A stretch of 64,000 nucleotides of DNA from Hermatobates lingyangjiaoensis (GCA_026182355.1 JAPFBL010001929.1:1411001-1475000); one strand, 5' to 3'; counted from the stretch's first letter, positions 1-9,659 are shown. Program-made: numbers and translations. The notes: generated from the sequence alone by a model not told the origin.

Positions 1-1200
1 TATTACATCAATGCTGACTTACGTTTTCTGGATTCGAGGATATTTATGATAGCACCACTGACCACAGACAAAGAGTCTTTTTAAACCAAACTTTATACAT
101 AAAAACAATTTCAAAAACTATATATCAAACTAAACTTTTTTATGAAAGCTTAAGAACTGCTGTTTTATTTTTTATATCAGCAAAGTTTATTTCTAACCTT
201 AGCTTCAAATTACCACAATTCACAATTGCCACAATTCAACAGTAATCAACCCATGATTAGGTCCATCAATAGGTCCATTGATATTTCCTTGATTGTATGG
301 CTGCATTACATGTACTCACACCTTTACTGGCGTTCTTCAAAAAACCTTTTATTATTGCTACCAAACCACTCATAAAGGCTATTGACTTAAATTGCTACAA
401 GAATATCAACTTACTTATGAATATTACACGTTGTATAAACCCATATGTTCAATAATGTATTGTAAATGTAACCTAACTATCTATCACGAAAGTTAAATTT
501 ATTCTGTTAAGTAGTTTACTGCATAATATGTCTAAGTTACACTGTAAGTTTGTAATTCATTTTAAGTTGCTAAAGAAGTAATTTTTTGTGTATCTCTATG
601 CAGGTAACACTGTATGCATTTAAAAGTATTTTTAAGAAAATAGAAATAACTGCTTTTTTCTTATTTTAACAATATAAAAATTATATAATATAATTAATTA
701 TTTATTAATTATATATAAATTAGTACATCATTTATTAATTATATATATTTTTTGTATTTTCATATTTAGGTTGGCGACACTGTTTGAGCATTTAACAATA
801 TTTGGTACTATATGTATATTAGCAACACTGAAACCAAAAAAAGTACTACTGCGAAGATTAGTGTCTAAGAAAGAAAATATAATGTTTTAGTTACATTTTC
901 CTTCACCTTAGAAACATTAAGTATAGATGGAATAATTCTATGTAATTCGTTGTCAAACAAACACGTTACAATTAACAATCTGTTGATGTAGGTGTTTATT
1001 TTTGTACAAATCTGGTGATGGTGTACAAATATAGCAAAAGTTTAGCCAATATGGCGAAAGTGTGTTTGTATTTTAAATAACACTCGAGATCTTCTGTCTC
1101 TCGCTGTTATTTTTGTTTTGTCACAAAAATATTATAGTTTTTTTATTTGATTGTATTATTTTGTTGTTGATGAATATATATTATGAAGTAAAACTGTTTA
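1..1200. other. AT-rich DNA, no gene seen
   Basis: Nothing coding or repetitive can be supported here. The stretch is AT-rich with short poly-T and poly-A runs and no open frame longer than chance. Confidence 0.6.
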
Positions 1201-1640
1201 CAGTGTTGGCAGGCAGTGAGTGGTAAAATATTTGACTGGAGGGCAACAAATACGACCACCTTATTTGTAAGGGTTTATTATTTTATCACGAGTTTTATTG
1301 AAGCTTTATAAGAGAGATGAAAAAGTCAAGGAATGGATAAGAGGAGGATATTGATATGTTAATAAGAAGTGAGGAATAGAGCGGTTACCAAGGAGGGGCT
1401 GACGGTCACGTCGAAGGGAACTCAATGGAACAGAGAAGTCGATTTATTTCCTACAATCTTGTTATCGCCTAGCCTGGCTTACCGTGAACTATGGCATACC
1501 CCTCAGGGACCGCTACATCATATTCCTTTTTGATACCTCAACTTTCCGAACCTTGACCCCTGTTATTTCACCAACAGGTGCTATCTTAGCTATCCAAAAA
1601 AAAAAAAAATATATATTTATGCAAAGTGTTGTGTTTTGTA
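1201..1640 (+). other. Possible retroposon fragment with A-rich tail
   Basis: Base composition is visibly less AT-rich than the flanks, and the segment ends in a run of about 13 A near 1596-1608. That suggests a retroposed sequence, but no tRNA-like boxes and no recognisable protein are present. It could also be unique host sequence. Confidence 0.2.
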
Positions 1641-1702
1641 GTGGGCCAATACTTGAATTCGGCATCTAATCACTGTCATTATCACTTCTTTACTAACGAG
1701 TT

Positions 1703-1885
1703 GTGAAGAATAAATCAAACGTGGTGAAAAACAAAACCAATCCTGCTCTACACGGCTACAGCACTCGCTGCCTGATCACTGACTTCGCCAAAACCTTCTT
1801 CAAAGAACTTCTAAGAGTCGAAAAAAACCTAAACGACGCAATTACTCGACTAGCAAGAACCCTATCATCATATCGAACAAATTAA
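1703..1885 (+). other. Unassigned short ORF, about 60 residues
   Basis: The frame reads through GYSTRCLITDFAKTFF and then a basic, helix-prone stretch before a stop. Codon composition is richer in C and G than the surroundings, so a decayed transposon ORF (for example a LINE ORF1) is possible. I recognise no family, and no splice sites or promoter are evident. The real frame may start upstream. Confidence 0.2.
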
Positions 1886-2643
1886 AAACCAGCTAAAAGC
1901 CTCTAAAAGTCACCGCCACCAGAGAAATACCGGCCATTCTTATTCAGTCTTAATATTTTATAGCACTATTAGTTTTCATTCACCTTAGGGCAAATTGCTT
2001 TCAATAAATCAGTAGATAAGCAAGAGACCAGCATTCCTTTTACTCATGAACAAAATGTCTTACCTAGATGTGATTATGAAATCATATTTTCAGCTTGTGC
2101 CTAAGTTTCAGATTATTTGAAATAACATTAGTAAGCCATAAAAACAATATCCATTATATTATGCACCATCTATAGCATTGCCATTATTTACCTGAGTGCA
2201 GTTTACATCATGTTAATTATAATATTAATAAATCAGATTGACTTATTTTGGCATATATTAGCAAAACGTATTGTTATATTTATATATTTCATAAAAATTT
2301 GTATATATTTTAACAAAATTTATTTATTTTTATATTTATTTAATCAAATAACTTGTTTTATATTTATTTATTAATAGAAATTTTATTATATTAATTTTGT
2401 TTTTTGGCATACATTGTTTTATTTATTGTTAGCACACAATAAAAGAATGAACACAACTGTATATGAAATATGAACTCCTTATGAAAATAAAATAACGTTT
2501 TTCTATTGTGTATAAATCTATATAATTTTTTTGTGCTTATTTTTTTTCCAAAAAAAAAAGATTCTTTGAGAATAAATTAAAGAAGCACTGTATAGATTAC
2601 CAAGCACATATTCCTAAATTCTCAGTTATTCTGTCAACAGAAA

Positions 2644-3092
2644 ATGTTACATAGGCCACAGAACAACACATTTACTATCATGGATATGTCGAACAATAGT
2701 TTGTCTTCAAGATATGATATACTTAGAAAACTCTCGCATCTCCCATTTTACGTCCCAAATATAATCATTCACCGAGATCTTAAAGTCCCCTTCGTTCGCG
2801 ACTATGCAAAAGACCGCTACAAACTAGTCCACAGTAAACTCTCAATTCATCCAAACCGACTTGTTCAAAACCTTTCCTAACTAGAAATCCCCACAAATCC
2901 CCAAAGACGACTAAGACGGCAATGGCCACGGGACCTTCTAACGTCATAAAGAATAAATATAGTTACGGAGTGCCACCAATGTGGACACCCGATTCCCGCT
3001 ACAAAATCAAAAAGCTAAAGGAGTAACTTTGGAATCAAAATTACTTCTAAATACATAAAATTATAGTCGAAGTATCAAGAAAAAAAAAAATT
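2644..3092 (+). mobile_element. Jockey-like LINE, truncated 3' end (copy 1)
   Basis: This is the end of a reverse-transcriptase polyprotein and its 3' UTR. The translated block LSHLPFYVPNIIIHRDLKVP followed by a KDRYKLVHSKLSIHPN stretch has the conserved tail pattern of Jockey-clade ORF2 (apolar block, N-x-x-I-H-x-D-L, then the K/R-Y and HPN motifs). The frame then decays, and a 3' UTR containing GGAGTGCCACCAATG ends in an A-rich tail near 3080-3092. Minus-strand copies of the same family lie at 30378-30995 and 62440-63060 and share both protein block and UTR. The element is 5' truncated and dead. Confidence 0.75.
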
Positions 3093-3854
3093 ATGATCAC
3101 AAAGGAGACAGAACTAGAAGAGATATTATTAGTTGTAACTTCATCCTAACATCTCCTAGTGCTGAGCTGCTGTTCACAATATGCATAATGGAAAATGCAT
3201 TATTTTTTTTTGCATGTCTACACTCTTTATAGTTGCAATGTTTGCATGTAGTGTTCAAATAAGACGACAGGACGTGCCTTTGATGGTAACAGTTTTTTAG
3301 TACAATAGAAAGACTGTAAATTTTACAGTTTTAAGACATTATTAAATAAAATGTCTTAACATAGCTTTTTTATGAATCCTAAAAAATAATTTATCAATCA
3401 TACGTAAAAAAATAAAAAAATAATGAATATGAAGTTATTATTAATAATAATATGAATGGTAATATGGTTTATAAAAATTAAAATATAATGTTTGTATTTT
3501 TTTCTGTTTTCAGATGAGTATCAGTACAAGTAGCAGAGCCCTTTATACTAAGCGGCTCCCCTTTCTAATCGTAAAAATCAAAATACCTCCTTTAGAGAAA
3601 GTAAATAATAAGCAAGGACCACCCAGGGGGTCTACTCGAGGACATAAAACAAGCCCTATATCCAGCACACAATGACTCTACATAAATTAACAAACACTTC
3701 TTTTAACCCTTTTTATGGAGCTTGAGTGAAATTTTGAATATTATCTTTTCATTTAGATTTAATGCAAAAGAATTCAGATTGGATTAATGTCTTGAGATTA
3801 CAAGTAGTCACTTTTGAACGTTCTGACGTTATTATGTCACTCTGTCACTGCTGG

Positions 3855-3870
3855 CACACACACACACACG

Positions 3871-3919
<49 letters not shown>
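3855..3919. repeat. (CA)n microsatellite
   Basis: About 32 CA units with one interruption near 3870. It abuts the 5' truncation point of the LINE tail that follows; a second (CA)n array closes that element. Confidence 0.95.
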
Positions 3920-3922
<3 letters not shown>

Positions 3923-4449
3923 ATCAACTCCTTTAGGTGTCCTTGCGACGAAGGAATGCAAAATGTTAACCATATTATTTATAACTATACTATCTTAAAC
4001 AGTAAACGATACCAACTCAGAAGACAAGTAGAAAGTATTGGGAAAACCTGGCAACCTTCAAAAGAAGACCTTATGAAAAACGATCTCAGAAGGACATTCC
4101 TAATATTTCTAAATGACGTTGATCTGAACAGTTTATGAAATACGCTAATATTTACATCATCTTTATAATTTCATAAGCTACCATTGTATATTGTAATATT
4201 CTATGTATTTATATAATTGTAAATTTATAGGACTTGTATATAACACTTCGCATAATATTTGTAAATTGAAGTACTAAAACTATCATGTTATATCGTTACA
4301 TAACAATTGTAAACAGTCTAATTGTTAATACTTCTTCATTGTCAACATTGTATATAGCCAAATTATAGTTGTAAGTTATATAGTTGTAAAGAATGTATGA
4401 CAAGAATGTATCACTTTCATGTAATACAATAAAGTGGAACATGTTAAAG

Positions 4450-4450
<1 letters not shown>
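3920..4450 (+). mobile_element. LINE 3' end inserted at (CA)n, R1/Jockey-like
   Basis: The open frame 3920-4138 starts directly at the microsatellite. It encodes a Cys-x-Cys...His...end motif (CPCDEG, then NVNHIIYNY) of the kind found C-terminal to the reverse transcriptase of R1- and Jockey-type LINEs, followed by a basic tail and a stop. An AT-rich 3' UTR of about 300 bp carries AATAAA-type sequence near 4428 and runs straight into (CA)n at 4451. Some R1-clade LINEs (Mino, Waldo) are known to insert into such repeats. Assignment to that clade is inference from the target, not from the short protein. Confidence 0.55.

Positions 4451-4480
<30 letters not shown>
4451..4480. repeat. (CA)n microsatellite at LINE 3' end
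   Basis: About 15 AC units directly after the LINE 3' UTR. Together with the array at 3855-3919 it brackets the LINE tail, either as split target or as element tail. Confidence 0.9.
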
Positions 4481-4669
4481 CTATAAACAACTATAAATCT
4501 TTTTTTCATTTCTAATATATGCGTATAAATCTTGTGTTTATGAGAAGCTATTAACTTATTAACAACAATGATAAAGCTGTTGATTCCAATATTATAAAAC
4601 TAATCCATTTCAAAATGATCTCTTTCTCTCTATCTCTATCTATAGAGGTGTGTTATCTAATCAGGATTC

Positions 4670-4760
4670 GGTCAAATTTTCTAGGTTCAAAAAACAAACT
4701 CTTATTGCCAAAATTTCAGTTTTCTTTTAAAATCTTTTTCAAAGGCAAAAGTAAGAATTT
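4670..4760 (-). ncRNA. Decayed hammerhead-like motif, family F
   Basis: Read on the minus strand, GCC and GGC can close stem I, and an interrupted A/T stem (GUUUUC-type) stands in for stem II. The GAA box has become part of TGAAATTTT. The core CUGANGA is lost. Downstream AAGAGTTTG matches the signature of the family F copies at 14899, 33558, 33762 and 46037. Confidence 0.4.
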
Positions 4761-5155
4761 TTTACTAAGAAAATGAAGTTTACATTATTTGAAGGAATAA
4801 CAATTTAATAATTAAATTGTTATATAATTTAATGGACTTAACCGGACAAAACCTTCGACTAGACTAATAAAATAACAATACAAGTTATCTATAACTACAT
4901 CTGTATATTTATGTATATATCTCTCTCATATAGAAGAAGCAAAGCTAGGCAGTATCAATGAATTATTTGATATTTTCAACAAAATTAGAACTGTATTTAA
5001 ACAAACAATCTAATAAACAAATTATATATAATATTATATATCATTATATTATTTATAATATGTATATATATACATATTTAAATTTTTTTTCAATTCTTAA
5101 ACCTTACTGATACCATATTTTAGTAATTTTATATATACAAATATACAATTTGATT

Positions 5156-5623
5156 ATGTATACCAGGGGTGTCAAACTCATTTGGTCTGGAGGCCGAATA
5201 CAACTTAGTTTAATCTCAAGCGGGCCGCGCCAACAATCTAATTGAAAAATTACATTGAGCTAACAATAAGTCTACCTTTTTCTTTGTATCAGTCAGTAAT
5301 ACTAATAATTCGTGCAAAAAAAACTAAGTCAATTATAAAAATCTTTATTAAAATCCGATACTTTGTATCCATTATTATCCATTTTGACAGAGATATTTCG
5401 CTGGTCAAGGTGCGAGGACAAAGGAAAAGTGGATAATTCAGCGCGTACTAAAACAATGGTGGATAATATAAGAACCTCAGGTTTTTAAAGAAATAAGAGT
5501 AAACTGTTTTTTTTTTTTTTTTTTTTTTTATAATAATGCAGATTTATCCACCGGGCCAGAACGAACCGCATGGTGGGCCGGATTCGGCCCGCGGGCCTTA
5601 TGTTGGACATCTGTGATGTATAC
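5156..5623. mobile_element. Non-autonomous hAT element with 8-bp TSD
   Basis: The element proper is 5164-5615 (452 bp). Its ends are imperfect terminal inverted repeats, CAGGGGTGTCAAACTCA on the left and the complement of GTTGGACATCTGTG on the right, with GGCCG-rich subterminal sequence. It is flanked by the exact 8-bp duplication ATGTATAC at 5156-5163 and 5616-5623. This terminus and an 8-bp TSD are diagnostic of hAT-superfamily MITEs. The interior has a run of 23 T (5507-5529) and no transposase. Confidence 0.9.
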
Positions 5624-6378
5624 CGTTTAATAAAACAAGACTAATATTAGTTCAGGCTTGTTAGTATTTCAGGCAAAATCAGGATAAAACCAAACTATTA
5701 ATGCTGAGTTTTCGATTTAATTAAAATATTATTCATTGGATGATGTAATAATTGTTCCAAATGAAATATCATTGATATTACTTTGCAAACATAATTGATA
5801 TAAATACAGAATAACGGTGTTTTTACAACATAATCCTATAGTATGAACAATTATACAGTATGTATACTAAGCCATATAAGTGAAATGGCGATAAATTTAA
5901 TAAAACCTCTAAAATAACCTGGTTCAATCCATGTGACTTCAAACATCATTCCTCGCAATTTAGATAAGACGAGTAACAAGAAGCATGTCTAAAGGCAGAC
6001 ATGAATTTGTCAGACATGCCTTAACTCCACGAAGGAACCATATAATTAAAATGATTCTTCATAATTAATGTATACTACTACTAGAAGACTGACAGGTGGA
6101 TGTCAAAATACAACGATCTTTGAATCATAACTTCATAGTTTTAATTATTACATATCATAAATTCATATTTTTTTCATTTTTAAACTGTAAAATAGTAGTG
6201 TTTATTGTTAAATATGTTCTAACTCTGTAGAGGACGTAAAATACATAAAAACGTTAGCTTTAAAAACTTATTCAAAATATAAAAAAAACCCTCTAAATAC
6301 AAATTCAACAGTTATTTATACATACACATAATTATATATCATCAAAATTAACCGCAGTCTCGGCATTCACGATCTTAA

Positions 6379-6554
6379 GACTGAGAGATTCGATCCTACG
6401 AACTAACCTCCTGCTAACAGGGTTCAACTGGAAAAGGAGTTGGCCAAGTGACATGTTAAATTAAAATTTTAATTTAACATGTCACTTGGCCAACTCCTTT
6501 TCCAGTTGAACCCTGTTAGCAGGAGGTTAGTTCGTAGGATCGAATCTCTCAGTC
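6379..6554. repeat. 176-bp perfect palindrome without spacer
   Basis: Both 88-nt arms match at every position I compared, and the centre is TTAAAA/TTTTAA with no loop. The arms are not AT-simple and contain ordinary mixed sequence. No HHR core lies inside. Either a very young foldback or an assembly or replication artefact would look like this. Confidence 0.85.
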
Positions 6555-6756
6555 ATTCGTGCTCTCTCACATTCATTTGCTCTCTGACGACGTGAAAGCG
6601 AAAGGCCTTAGAGCGACTATCTTCTTTAATTTGTAGTGAGTTACCTGAATACATATATATATAAAAAGGAATTGTTTTCCTGAGCACAATTACTAATAAA
6701 TACTTTTCTTCTTCTCGGAAATTGGTCAGGGTTAATTTTTTGAAATCACCTTTTTT

Positions 6757-6790
6757 CCAAAGTTTCGTCTATATTTTAAGACATCCTCAG
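6757..6790 (-). ncRNA. Hammerhead-like ribozyme, left arm
   Basis: On the minus strand: CUGAGGA, one extra U, stem II GUCU/AGAC with an 8-nt AU loop, then GAAA. Stem III (ACUU) is not a clean palindrome, so activity is uncertain. Confidence 0.55.
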
Positions 6791-6852
6791 AGTCAAGGCT
6801 AGCTTCAACCACCGAACCAACAATACCAAAATGGTAGAAGCTAGCCTTAACC

Positions 6853-6885
6853 CTGAGGATGTCTTAAAATGAACACGAAACTTTG
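6853..6885 (+). ncRNA. Hammerhead-like motif, right arm
   Basis: CUGAGGA and GAAA are kept, but stem II has eroded to about two pairs. It is probably an inactive mirror of the copy at 6757-6790. Confidence 0.4.
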
Positions 6886-6974
6886 GTAAAAAGATGATTT
6901 CAAATAATTTAATCTGACCAAATTCTGAGAAGAAGAAAAGTAGATATATATAATCATTTCACAATAAATCACTG

Positions 6975-7145
6975 TTCAAACCACATTAATGAAAGGAGGG
7001 AAAAATGAAACACATGGTGCAGAAACATCATGGTGATGGGCTCAAAGGATTGGGAGGGAAGAGTGGTCCACTCTTGGGTTGGGTTCAGTTAGGTATTTGA
7101 CTCTGTGAACACCGATTGTTAGGTTGAAAGATCTTGGTCTTTTTT
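6975..7145 (+). repeat. Dispersed repeat ending in decayed family A HHR
   Basis: The part around 7010-7065 (GGTGCAGAAACATCATGG and following) is the reverse complement of sequence at 34510-34650, so it belongs to a longer dispersed unit. It leads into GACTCTGTGAACACC...GGTTGAAAGATCTTGGTC (7098-7141). That is a family A hammerhead in which CUGANGA is destroyed, while GAA, the AGATCT stem III and the GAC/GTC stem I remain. Confidence 0.5.
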
Positions 7146-7182
7146 CTATTTTCTTATTATGTTTGAATATAAATCTATATAC

Positions 7183-7185
<3 letters not shown>

Positions 7186-7222
<37 letters not shown>
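7186..7222. repeat. (TA)n array
   Basis: Roughly 18 TA units. Further arrays in this cluster lie at 7379-7406, 7519-7541, 7704-7727 and 8001-8032, each at the edge of an HHR-bearing segment. Confidence 0.95.
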
Positions 7223-7227
<5 letters not shown>

Positions 7228-7264
7228 CAATGATCAAAACACAATATGAAGTGGAAAAACAAGT

Positions 7265-7305
7265 CTAAGATATTTCAACCGTAACAAGCGGTCTTCGTCA
7301 GAGTC
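7265..7305 (-). ncRNA. Hammerhead ribozyme, family A
   Basis: Minus strand: stem I GACU, core CUGACGA, one extra A, stem II GACCG/CGGUU with a 7-nt loop, GAA, AUAU as palindromic stem III, C at the cleavage position. The downstream strand of stem I reads UUAGAC, so pairing is shifted by one. All core bases are present. Confidence 0.7.
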
Positions 7306-7378
7306 AAAAACCCAACTGATTTCACATTGTGGTTTGATCATTGATTGCATTTCACGTGTTTATATATAATCTTTTATG

Positions 7379-7410
<32 letters not shown>

Positions 7411-7447
7411 ATAGACACAATGAACACTCAGAAACGAAACAGAAACT

Positions 7448-7482
7448 CACTACTATATTTTGATGTCCTCGTCATCAGGAAG
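7448..7482 (-). ncRNA. Decayed hammerhead, family C
   Basis: Minus strand: CUGAUGA, C, then a weak GA/UC stem and AAAA in place of GAAA, followed by the family C tail AGTAGTGAGTTTCTG. Loss of the core G makes self-cleavage unlikely. Confidence 0.45.
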
Positions 7483-7625
7483 ATAGAAACTACTCGCTCA
7501 GCAGGCAGACAACGACTCATATATATATATATATATATATAAACCAATTAAAAAAGATAGCACATTATTATATTATATATATATATAAAGATTTCACAGG
7601 AACACGTGAACTCAGTAGGGTTTTT

Positions 7626-7668
7626 GACTCTGACGAAGACCGCTTGCTACGGTTGAATGATCTTAGTC
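7626..7668 (+). ncRNA. Hammerhead ribozyme, family A, near intact
   Basis: Stem I GACU/AGUC, CUGACGA, extra A, stem II GACCG/CGGUU, then GAAU instead of GAAA. The tail TTTTCACATTT...GTGGTTTGATCAT is the family A signature and runs into (TA)n at 7704. Confidence 0.6.
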
Positions 7669-7782
7669 ATGTTTTCACATTTCCTTATTGTGGTTTGATC
7701 ATGTATATATATATATATATATATATACGAGTTCGAGATTAACAAAGAGCAACACACAAAGTAGGGAAACACACTTACAGAC

Positions 7783-7812
7783 TCAAATTTTCGGGTAATC
7801 CGTCTTCAGGAG
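7783..7812 (-). ncRNA. Hammerhead ribozyme, family B, left arm
   Basis: Stem I CUC/GAG, CUGAAGA, extra C, very short stem II GG/CC (CGG/CCG if the core G pairs), GAA, AAUU palindromic stem III, U at the cleavage position. Confidence 0.6.
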
Positions 7813-7874
7813 AAAAGAGAATGGGAGACCAAGCACGTTGCGCCTACAACGTGCTTGGTCTCCCATTCTCTTTT

Positions 7875-7906
7875 CTCCTGAAGACGGATTACCCGAAAAT
7901 TTGAGT
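7875..7906 (+). ncRNA. Hammerhead ribozyme, family B, right arm
   Basis: Exact mirror of the left-arm copy: CUC, CUGAAGA, C, GG/CC, GAA, AAUU, U, GAG. Transcribing this strand would put it just 5' of the PLE endonuclease frame. Confidence 0.6.
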
Positions 7907-7996
7907 CTGTAAGTGTGTTTCCCTACTTTGTGTGTTGCTCTTTGTTAATCTCGAACTCGTATTGTGTCCAGTTTGGATCGTATTTCGTTTTATCAG

Positions 7997-8000
<4 letters not shown>

Positions 8001-8032
<32 letters not shown>
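8001..8032. repeat. (TA)n array at PLE truncation point
   Basis: Sixteen TA units fuse a family B HHR segment to the in-frame start of a PLE endonuclease remnant. Confidence 0.95.
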
Positions 8033-8035
<3 letters not shown>

Positions 8036-8554
8036 CAGTCAGTTTTCAGTCAGTCCCCTACTTTCTCCTACCGTAGACCTTCCAACCTGAAATCCATTTT
8101 TACCCATATTTCTAACAGCCCCTGTGCTAGCAGAGGGATGAAGCGATGTGAACGCCGTAACTGCCAAACCTGTCCCCTAATTAACTCCAGTCCTTACTTT
8201 ACTTCCCCTCTCAGTAACGACTCCTATCCTGTTCCTTCTGATACATCTTGCACTTCCTGTAACTGCGTTTACCGTTTGGAGTGTACTCGATGTGATGCTT
8301 TTTACGTTGGCTTGGCTTCAACCAAGCTGAGCCTGCGTATGAACAATCACAGGGCGTCCGTTGGTCAGCGCAGAGACCTACCCATAGCTATCCATGCTAA
8401 TTCCCATGACCTCCCTTTCAATGATTGTTTCAGGGTACAAATCCTCAAACAAATCCCCGAGTCTAATCCCCATGTCACCCTTAGAGCTTCCGAAGAGGCA
8501 TTCATATGCCTCCTTGGGGCTCGTTCTCCTCCTGGTCTCAACCTGTACCGTTAA
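8033..8554 (+). pseudogene. Penelope-like element, GIY-YIG endonuclease remnant
   Basis: This is the C-terminal part of a PLE polyprotein, whose GIY-YIG nuclease nicks target DNA for reverse transcription. The frame is open from the (TA)n edge, with SNLKSIFTH before the Met at 8138. Counting from that Met: a Cys cluster (C4, C9, C12), then C38, C41 and C43 leading into CVY at 43-45, C49 and C52, YVG at 56-58, the conserved Arg 67, and Glu 119-120 ahead of the GLN-type ending near the stop. That order is the PLE version of the fold. The reverse transcriptase is missing entirely. Nuclease core residues look intact, but the piece has no start of its own. A family C HHR follows about 240 bp downstream, as expected for a PLE terminal repeat. 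Confidence 0.85.
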
Positions 8555-8562
8555 TTATTTTT

Positions 8563-8641
8563 TATTTTATTATTATTATTTTATTATTATTATTATTATT
8601 ATTATTTTATTATTATTATTTATTTTTTATTATTATTATTT
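8563..8641. repeat. (TTA)n-rich trinucleotide repeat
   Basis: Imperfect TTA/TTATT units directly after the endonuclease stop codon. Confidence 0.85.
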
Positions 8642-8790
8642 CGTATTTTATATATTTTTTATCTTGTTTTCTAAATAAATATTGGAAGGATTTCTATTTT
8701 TCCTCTCCTCCGCTGGGGAGCAGCATTGCGGTGGTTCCACGAGTTACTCTGGAGGCCAGTAGTAGTTTGCTTCTCAACGCGAGTACTTCG

Positions 8791-8834
8791 CACTTCTTCC
8801 CGATGACGACGGATGTCGAAATATCGAAGTGAGT
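8791..8834 (+). ncRNA. Hammerhead ribozyme, family C, one core change
   Basis: CCGAUGA replaces CUGAUGA (U4 to C). Otherwise: extra C, stem II GAC/GUC with a 4-nt loop, GAA, AUAU stem III, C at the cleavage position, and stem I CUUC/GAAG. The same C variant is at 28085-28130 (minus), so it is a subfamily feature rather than a private mutation. It lies in the presumed 3' terminal repeat of the PLE at 8033-8554. Confidence 0.55.
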
Positions 8835-8935
8835 TCTGTAGTGTCTTTCTGTGTTCTTTTCTATGTGTTAAAGTGTATATATATATAATTATATCATGTT
8901 AAACCACAATGAAAAAAGGAAAACAATAGAAATAA

Positions 8936-8975
8936 ATGCTCTGAGGCCTTTCAATTTATGTCATCAGAGAGCAAA
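8936..8975 (-). ncRNA. Hammerhead ribozyme, family G
   Basis: Minus strand: perfect stem I GCUCU/AGAGC, CUGAUGA, stem II reduced to CA/UG, GAA, 6-nt palindromic stem III AGGCCU, C at the cleavage position. Weak stem II is the only defect. Confidence 0.6.
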
Positions 8976-9017
8976 CAAAGTTAAAATTGAGAAGCTAACA
9001 TGATTACATTTACTTTG

Positions 9018-9057
9018 TTTGTTCTCCGATGACATACATTGAAAGACCTCAGAAGAT
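9018..9057 (+). ncRNA. Hammerhead-like motif, family G, right arm
   Basis: UUCU/AGAA stem I, CCGAUGA core (U4 to C), weak stem II, GAA, AGACCU in place of AGGCCU. Probably less active than its mirror. Confidence 0.45.
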
Positions 9058-9236
9058 TTATTTCTATTGTCTTTCTTTTTCCATTGTGGTTTAAACGTCA
9101 TTGATTGCATCACGTGATTGTGATTTTTCCGCATATAATTATATATACCTACATACATTGAAATAAAATCAAATCCGAACTGATAATACACTTTAAACAC
9201 ATAGTGAAACACAAGTAAAAACAGATACTAGGACTC

Positions 9237-9262
9237 ATATTCAATATTTCGACCGTTAAAAG
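9237..9262 (-). ncRNA. Hammerhead 3' half cut by (TA)n
   Basis: Minus strand keeps CGGUC, GAA, AUAU, U and the family C tail. The CUGANGA half is replaced by the (TA)n array at 9263-9300. Confidence 0.45.
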
Positions 9263-9307
<45 letters not shown>

Positions 9308-9309
9308 AT

Positions 9310-9413
9310 ATATTGGTGTATGAAGGCAGCAGGTCTTCTCTTAAACAGGTATAATTAAAGTTGGCAGCAGCTTCTGCGTTGACCAATTTCATACTGATGT
9401 TCTCTAGTTTCAT
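9310..9413 (-). pseudogene. PLE ORF 5' fragment (NAEAA...EDLLPSYTNI)
   Basis: Minus strand encodes SMKLVNAEAAANFN and CLREDLLPSYTNI and then runs into TA repeats. The same protein segment is found at 14157-14390, 38283-38462, 38890-39020 and 59535-59660 and always stops at the same codon. It fits the N-terminal region of a PLE ORF because other copies sit just 3' of a hammerhead. Confidence 0.55.
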
Positions 9414-9659
9414 ATATATTCTCCAGTTTATATATATATATATATATATGTACAGGTTGAGCTACACTTTAATTGTTAAATAATTATTATTTATTGAAAT
9501 CCTTAATTATAATGGAAGTCTTGTACATTCTCGCACTACATTTTTTGTATATTTTTTTTGCAGTGTTTTTTTTAAAAACAGTTCATTTCCTAACATATTA
9601 CGTATATATACTTGTTTTTATTTATAATAATTCATCCAATGAAATAAATAATTAACGAC

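Larger units (their letters stand above)
6701..6943. repeat. Foldback repeat carrying HHR motifs in both arms
   Basis: Arms of about 100 bp begin with CTTTTCTTCTTCTC and end with its near-complement GAGAAGAAGAAAAG. The spacer is about 40 bp (around 6805-6835). The arms differ at several positions, so this is not an artefactual mirror. Each arm has a CTGAGGA...GAAACTTTGG hammerhead-like segment. Confidence 0.75.
7727..7960. repeat. Foldback with perfect 114-bp arms, family B
   Basis: The arms are 7727-7840 and 7847-7960, separated by a 6-bp spacer, and I see no mismatch. Each arm carries a family B hammerhead (7783-7812 minus, 7875-7906 plus). The left arm starts at the end of a (TA)n array. 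The right arm is followed by TCCAGTTTGGATCGTATT and the (TA)n array leading into a PLE endonuclease frame. The same sequence recurs truncated at 59690-59789 and decayed at 33950-34065 and 59335-59415. Confidence 0.85.
8895..9132. mobile_element. HHR foldback unit, family G, 12-bp TSD
   Basis: Two inverted arms of about 95 bp (TGTTAAACCACAATG... and its mirror ...CATTGTGGTTTAAAC) surround a short centre. The flanks share ATATAATTATAT at 8883-8894 and 9133-9144; being near-palindromic and AT-only, this duplication is weaker evidence than those at 12 and 48 kb. Each arm has a family G hammerhead. Confidence 0.6.

Noticed and set aside
4296..4490. 64-residue minus-strand ORF with VCVCVC
   Set aside because: Antisense to the LINE 3' UTR and driven by the (CA)n array.
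7345..7542. Open frames made of YIYIYI residues
   Set aside because: They are translations of (TA)n arrays, as are similar frames at 33150, 33693, 38232 and 62045.
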